Assembly (NCBI RefSeq): GCF_037975245.1
Contig: NC_092567.1
Location: 21,302,376 to 21,366,375, forward strand
DNA length: 64,000 nt
Source of the DNA: Apostichopus japonicus
Lineage: Eukaryota; Echinodermata; Holothuroidea; Aspidochirotida; Stichopodidae
Direction of reading: 5' to 3'
The translations under genes were made by a program, and so were the position numbers. Shown piece after piece: positions 57,356 through 64,000 of the stretch (positions are counted from its first letter, which is position 1; each line of letters starts with the position of its first letter). The notes under the pieces were generated by a model that was not told the origin of the DNA, did not search any database, and worked only from the letters and a program-made list of their open reading frames with translations.

Positions 57356-59879
57356 CTGAATGTTACAGATCTGTAGAATTTGTTCACCCATTGAAATTGC
57401 ATTACCTGTACAAGTGATCTTTTCCTTGTAAAATTGTCTGAATGCAAGCTTAAAAGTTGCATTTCCTTATCACATTTTGCTACAAGCTTGTGTACTGTAC
57501 TACAGTACAAGACTATACACTTATGTTATTCAAAGACCAGGTATATCTAAAAACATTGTATTTATCTGTTAGTAAACTTGAATCACTCTGAAATCACATC
57601 AGAATTGAAAAAAAAAAAATAATAAACATAGGCGTATTTTGCAAATGAGGTGTTATTCAAATTCTGACTTCAAGAACAAGAATTTTAAGCCCACTCACTG
57701 TATCTCTGTAGCTGTAGAAGTTTACTGTACCATACTAAAGTACAGTATATATAAACAAACCACAAGACCAATGATTCACAACATGTAACCTTTTGTACTA
57801 TTGTGTACTATACATAGCAAATTTACATACATGTATGGCCTGACTGTATGCATGTTCTTTGCTACTTCTGTATTGTTCATTGTCCTAACAACAGATCATC
57901 AACATGAAGTGATATGAATGGTATGTACTGTGCAGTACATTGAATTTAAAAACTTAAACATGATGGTGTCATACGTTATTTCATGACGAAGAATCTGTTC
58001 AGATTGAAAGCTTGCAAAATTTTGATTGTTATTTCATCTTTGCCATATTTGAAGCCTGGCTGTCTTTATTACAGACTTACTTTATCAATCTTCCTGTAAC
58101 CTCCATTTTTTTCACATCTGTCAGTGTAATTTTTTTTTTTACCATACCTGTGTATATATATTTCTCTTTCTCCGCAACTTTCGGTCATTTAGATTAATAA
58201 CGATAATATTAAAATATTCAACCTGTCACTTACAGTACAGTAGTACTACGCACACTGTATGGGATATTACGCACAGCCAGCATCGAGATAAACTCTCTAG
58301 GCCAACATATCATTCAATTTCCCTCCTCTGTTCAGGATCGTCTCATGTTTCGTCACAAGCAATACCCAATTACCCGCGGTGGCACATCGTCGAAGGGAAT
58401 GCTGCGTTAGTACGTACACATCGGTGCTCGTTATAATACTGTACAGACTCACTGAGTCATCATTGCGCTCAGCTATGGCTATGAAAATGAAATGCCGACT
58501 TAATCTCTCTGTTATGAAAAGGATCGTCGATTATGGACTTCCAGATCTCAGGGTACTTGTGTGCAAACCGTATTTTGAAGATTGTGTATAAGTGACCTGT
58601 AGTTACAGTAAGGGTTGAAAATTGTCAAAAAAAGATTTTTGTCTTCTAATTAGGTAGATAGAGGAATGTGAACGAAAATCGGTCAATATGTGTAGAAGCT
58701 GGAGAAGGTCGAAATTCTGGTACATTACATATTACATGTGCATGCCTTCACTGCATGACAGGTAGAATGATGTAGAAGAGGTCACATTATAATGGTTTTA
58801 ATTTATCCAATTGATCTCAGACTACAGTATGTGTTGTATGTTCGTATATATATGTTGAACACGGCAGTACCCAAAAGGAAAGCAATTTGTGTTTGTGAGG
58901 GAATCATTTACTGCTCACATTTTTGAATATTATAAATATATCAGAGTCATGACATTTGAAAGGTTTTTGCATATTTTGGAATACATACTGAAAACAGCAA
59001 ATGTTTTGCATACTAACGCTGCTGTGTACAGAACATCTGTACATAACTTGCAATCTAGCTATTTGATGATTATTCTAGATCCGATTAACCAGATATACTG
59101 TTCCCTGTTTGTGTACGAATATAATGATGTATGAATTTATGGCATGCATTAGCAGAAGGCTGTGCACTGTGTGCTGAATCTGTGATGATTTTCTGTAAGT
59201 TGCTGAGAGTGGCATCTCTAAAATTAAATGAATGATTATTCCAATCATTCAAGACTGGTTAAAATACTGTAAATATCGTACTATAAATTGTAAGATTGAT
59301 CATACAATTGAGTGTAGTTTAACATAACATTGGAACATTAATGATTCTACTTTTAGTGTAATCACAACAGTTCCTTTTTGTTTTATAGTAGGGTACAGGA
59401 TATATCTGCAGTCTGTACTGATAAGAAAATTCTCATGAATCGGTATGTGAGGTTTGAAATTCTAATTCTTTTAATTATATGGTACCAATTCTAAAGTGTT
59501 CTGGGTAATTTCTGTGTATATGTGTGTTCGAAGAAAATTGTTCCCAATACGAAAAACATGTGAGACACTTTGGAATGGTAGAATATGAAGGAGTTTACTG
59601 GGGGTCGGTGAGGGTGCACAGTGTTAAAAGATTACCAGGGCATACTAGACACGGTAGAATGCGGTGCTTAGGTTGTGGGGAGACCGGTAAGTGGGTCACT
59701 CGTAAATATATAAACCAGTAAGTTTTATAATATATGTGTGTGTTTGTTGACAAGTGTTGGTAATGTCTGGGAAAGTTGGATGAAGTCACCTGTCGTGCCA
59801 GTTGAGATAATATCATTTTTTGAGGCTTCGGCGTCCTACAGTACGTCCTAGCCTGGGTAGATCCGGGAGGAAGATAGTA

Positions 59880-59950
59880 GGTGGAGCCAGGGATATGGGC
59901 GGAGCCAGTGATGTGGGTGGAGCCAGTGATATGGGCGGAGTCAGGGATTT
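59880..59950 (+). repeat. 18-bp minisatellite, about four copies
   Basis: GGAGCCAGTGATATGGGC and variants (GGGATATGGGC, GTGATGTGGGT) recur every 18 bp. In one frame it reads a short Gly-Ala-Met-Asp-rich repeat; coding status is unknown. Confidence 0.8.
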
Positions 59951-62900
59951 AGGATCGGGGCACAGAGAGAAAAATGTTACCAAGTTTACTAGGTTAGGTG
60001 GAGTAAAGTGCATACTTAAGTTAACAGGAGACAGGTAAGTATTGTCATTTGATTTGGGATTATAAGTAAAGTCTTTAAATGCATGTGTCTACCAGTTCTA
60101 TGTTACTGAAGAGTGGACACAGTATACTAAGTTACTATACATACATGCATTATTTAGTAGTCCTACTGTAAGATGTTTGGAGAGCTTAATTTTGTTCATG
60201 AACTCACTAATATTATATATTGCATCCTTGAAGATGCTTCATAAGTGAATCAAATTTTAGCTCAATTTTTTTTTTCGTTTGTAACGTAGCAATTATTCAT
60301 CTGAAATTTTCCGGAAAAACTTTCTCTTCAGATTGTTCAGGTTGTCGAGCAGAATTGTACCAGCATTTACAGTACAGTATGTATATTTATAAAACTCTGT
60401 CCCTACCTACTCTGTCAGAAAATTGCAATTTACTCACTTAAAAATTTTGTGTACACATTGAAACCACAGACCCAACCGTTCTGCAAAGCTATTCATTACA
60501 AAACTTAATGAGAAAGGCCTGAAGCTAAATTGGTCGTCCATGAGTGGCACAGGGACGGGAATTATTATCCTGTTTTTGTCCAAATTTGCAGATTCTAAAT
60601 ATAGCACTACGGTACTAACAATTATCAGACTCTATAGTCTGCCAATTGTTAGAGTTTCCAAACTTAATTAGTTTCACTCTAATTTTCCAGGTACACATTA
60701 TAAAGTTTCACGTTTTTGCTAATTGTACTCTTCAAGCAAATTCTCAGTTCTTAAGAAATTCTATAATATTGAGGTACTGACATTACCGTACAGTGTGGTA
60801 CTGTAAACGTGTATTCACACTACTCGAAGTAGTATAGGCGATAACTGAATATGATTGACACAAATAATAAATGCTTCTTTATACATTTTCTTTGAGAATG
60901 GGAGTGAACCCAGAGGGATTAAATTACAGTGTTTATAGTCAGTCAGATGCCAATTTGTTTCATTCATACAGGTTTCTAGAAGTTTTTATCAATACACAAG
61001 ATGGCAGATAATCTTTTCTTACCTCCTCCCTCTCCCACTCTCTCCCCCACCCCCTTCCCATTCCCCTCCCCCCTTCCCATTCCCCTCCCCATCCCCTTCG
61101 TCCATAATTTACACTCTCAATTAATGCTACAGGTCTTTGCACATTATTTCCTTTAATGACTTAAAGTAAGCGTCAGCTTTCCACGGGAATACTTGCAAAA
61201 TCTCTTCCTGGTTTGAAAATTTGATGACAAAGTTCAGCTTTCATATCTGTGAGGAATTTGTTCAGGCAGTCAATTCGACTTCATGCTGCACATGACAGGC
61301 CATTGTGTGGTTCAAGGTTATCAGTTTAATATGTAATGGGGTATTATCATCATAGAAATTCAATGATGGATACAGTATTTAATAGAACGTTCTTGGATTT
61401 AACGGATGTTTACTTCACTAGGTTTGAATTACTATGTAACTATGTGACATGCGAGTAATGGTGATGACAGATCACCAGGGAGTAACAATCAGTGTTGGAA
61501 TATCAGATATAAGTTTAATGTGCAATGATAGACCAGGCAATTGAGTCTATTTCTTAAATTCATTTAGGACTGAACTGGTAAAAATCTTTACCACCCCCCC
61601 CCCCCCGTCCCTCTCCACTTCCATTCCCTCTCTCTCTCTCTCTAATAGGTGACTATTTTTTTTACTCTCCCTAAAAATAGAGAAAATACTGAACTTTGCT
61701 TCCACGTTTGAGAAGGTTTATAGTATCATGGCTTTTAAGAGTAGAAAATTAAGCAAAAAGCAAGTAAATTGACATTCTACTAGAGAGGTTATGGTTTTAT
61801 CTTGAATTTTACTTGAACCTGAGATATTTGATAGTTTATCAGTGCTTTGTGACTGTTTATTTGCCAGAACTGACCTAGTTGTACAGCTCTGTAAGGTATT
61901 TCACTATACTAAGGCAATATTTTCACCAGTATATATCATCATGCAAGGTCCTCATTACAAGTACAAAACGGTTCACCCCAGTTTGCAGTCGGCATTTCCT
62001 TACCATATAAAATATTTGTGTTTACTCAAGCGTGAAAGGGGAGGCAAAGCCAACAATCACTGAACATTATATAAATTTGAAATAGATACTGTAGTGCTGT
62101 ACATCCTTCTTTACATAAATAGTACAGTAGCTCCGTCACAACCCCCCCCCCCCTTAACCCTTTACATCCTCCTGTACATATATGGTAGCTCCGTCACAAC
62201 CCCCACCCCCCTCCACCCTTTGATCCCCCAGTGGGGTAAGATGTTTTTGGCTCTGTAACATCCCATTATTAAGAGTATATATATCATAACTGCCTCTTGT
62301 TATCTCATTCCAATATATCTCATAGCTAAATATAGATATTTTAGTTATCAGTGGACATGATAACCAAACACATCCTCCTTGATCGAAAGCAGAGCCCCCG
62401 ATGAGTTTTAGCTCATAGTCTCTGCCTCTCTGGACAATGAAGCTCAACACAGGATGCCATGCTGTGAGGCTCCCATAATTAAGACCACGGTGGTATGGTA
62501 TCCGCCGGTGTAGATAGATCGTAGTGCAGTTTCATAGCATTATGACCACTGGGGTTAGGAGAGGGTATTAAATCAGACCTATCCTGATCAATTTTTGATT
62601 AAAACCTGCTGACAGAATACAAAGCTTAAAGAAAACAATAGAGGAGAAGAAGAATTCAAGAAATGCCAGCCAAAATCTGCCTCAAATTGACGACATTAAT
62701 CTTTCATGGAAATTAAGAAAAGATGGGATTTCTTTCTGATTGGGACTGGTGGTATTTATCCACAATCACAGAGAATGGGTTCAGCTCACTTTTTTTTCTT
62801 TTTTTGAATATCGGCGGAATTGGTTAAGCCTTCGGTAGATTAGGTTTTGTAATCAAAGTGTATGAATCATTAAGAGTTAGATATTTTTTGTAACGCTTTC

Positions 62901-63638
62901 CTCCAAAGGTTGCGTGAAATGTCAGTAGTGACGATATTAAACATTTACAGATACTGTCTGCTCGTTGGGTCAGTGCAATTGAGTCTTCTGTTTTTTTGTC
63001 GTTTTTCTTGCTTTTCATGCACCGTATTAGGAACAGAATAGAAGTTATGATAACTACAACAGTATTTTGGTGAAGAGAGATAGGTTACATTATTAGTTAA
63101 CAAATATTGTACTATTGTAGGTTAAATTTTGCACTGGAATTTTGTTAAATTTGATCAGCTTTTGACCTTATTGTAATTGCTGAGGACAATTGTCACCTGA
63201 ATGGTTTTAGTCCATCTTTTCTCGTCTGATCATCCTTCAGTCTGCTATTAAACCTAGAAAGTTGGACAATAAAGGCCCAACCTTTGTGCAATACATTGCC
63301 TAACCCAACTTTTTTGGTTTTGCATTCCCCAAATTTTTGTGGAGAACAAAGGCCGCACGCTTCAGGCTAAGTTAGGTGACAATATTCTTTGAAAACTCTG
63401 CAGTACTTTACCTACAGGTAAAGACTCAAAAGTCAAACACAGCTTTTCTTTTTAATTCTCTCTTCGTAAAGTTGACATTTTTTTGTTTATTATTGACTTT
63501 TTTTCCCCAGGTATTTGTAGGTTTATCTTGATTGTATGATAGCTCCAACAACATTATTTCCTCACCTGCTTAGTATTTCAATAATTCACTGTTATTGAGT
63601 AATTGGATTAATACAGTCATTAGAAATGCAGCATTGCT

Positions 63639-63980
63639 AGGGATGTGCTCAGAATTATTTGAGTGCCGGGTGGATTTGTGCGGTATGTGTGATCCACCTC
63701 CTGGAGGAGGGGGCTCAGGGGTGAGGGTTGCCCCTCTCCTTTGGACAAGTTTTGCAAATGAAGTATCTTACTGTAGATGGCAAATGGTGTCATCTGTTTT
63801 CCTATTCTGGCACTAACTTCTGTTCCAAGTATTCACCTATATTTTGGTTTGATGGAAAAACTTGTTAAATTTATCATCAAAAAAAGAGCCGGGCGGAAAT
63901 GTTTAAAATACTCTTTGTGCTGGACGGCATTCAGATCTGCCCGGCGCAGCCGCCCACAGGCCCGGCAAGAGTACATCCCT
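63639..63980. mobile_element. Non-autonomous element with 8-bp target duplication
   Basis: A 342-bp element with ends AGGGATGTGCTC and the complement of AGGGATGTACTC. The flanking 8-mers are GCATTGCT (63631-63638) and GCATCGCT (63981-63988), matching at 7 of 8 positions. The 8-bp duplication suggests hAT. Next to the termini lie GCCGGGTGGA and GCCCGGC, partly complementary. No coding capacity. Confidence 0.75.
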
Positions 63981-64000
63981 GCATCGCTGTATAACACATT

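Larger units (their letters stand above)
52659..64000. other. Probable large first intron of liprin-alpha
   Basis: No exon matching the next part of liprin-alpha was recognised in 11 kb. The stretch has many TACAGTA/GTACTGTAC words, a dispersed repeat copy (57261-57355), an exon-like block at 59389-60031, an 18-bp minisatellite (59880-59950), CT-rich low complexity (61020-61105), poly-C tracts (61589-61606 and 62141-62153) and a mobile element at the right end. Confidence 0.6.

Overview
The window is eukaryotic nuclear DNA. It is AT-rich and intron-dense, and it holds four recognisable, widely conserved animal genes plus many non-autonomous mobile elements and minisatellites. The protein sequences are clearly metazoan but diverged from vertebrate ones. 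Together with the unusual repeats this suggests a marine invertebrate, possibly a deuterostome such as an echinoderm (sea cucumber-like); that placement is an inference from general impression, not a search result.

Layout. (1) 1-2303: a GATA microsatellite, then two exon-like pieces (373-437 and 2211-2303) that join in frame into the C-terminal end of an unidentified plus-strand protein. (2) 2304-7033: intergenic, with a long hairpin (2662-2756), a 158-bp tandem repeat and a TTAA-flanked MITE. (3) 7137-18581 (+): complete TWNK (Twinkle mitochondrial DNA helicase), 11 coding exons, 794 residues. Its introns carry two complete hAT-type MITEs, an interstitial telomere-like tract and a tRNA-derived SINE. 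(4) 18578-19360: a 101-bp minisatellite that begins at the TWNK stop codon. (5) 24548-29236 (-): complete ILRUN (C6orf106-type), 6 coding exons, 306 residues, convergent with TWNK. (6) 33023-43209 (-): complete EIF3M (translation initiation factor 3 subunit M), 10 coding exons, 380 residues. Intron 3 contains a 3.5-kb near-perfect palindrome (38078-41578) that looks like a long-inverted-repeat (foldback) transposon. (7) 43210-52314: the head-to-head region between EIF3M and the next gene, with another hAT MITE and a 17-bp minisatellite organised into an 85-bp higher-order repeat. (8) 52315-52658 (+): first coding exon of a liprin-alpha (PPFIA) gene, whose remaining exons lie beyond the window. 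52659-64000 is its first intron as far as I can see.

The four genes do not form a pathway. They serve mtDNA replication (TWNK), translation initiation (EIF3M), regulation of innate immune transcription (ILRUN in vertebrates) and presynaptic/adhesion scaffolding (liprin-alpha). The most unusual content is structural: the giant palindrome, the minisatellite touching the TWNK stop codon, a possible zinc-ribbon relic in Twinkle, several MITEs with 8-bp or TTAA target duplications, and TAGGCCTA-rich islands near the 5' ends of the genes. Exon boundaries were placed by hand from splice consensus, reading phase and remembered family alignment; phases are consistent across every junction of the three complete genes.
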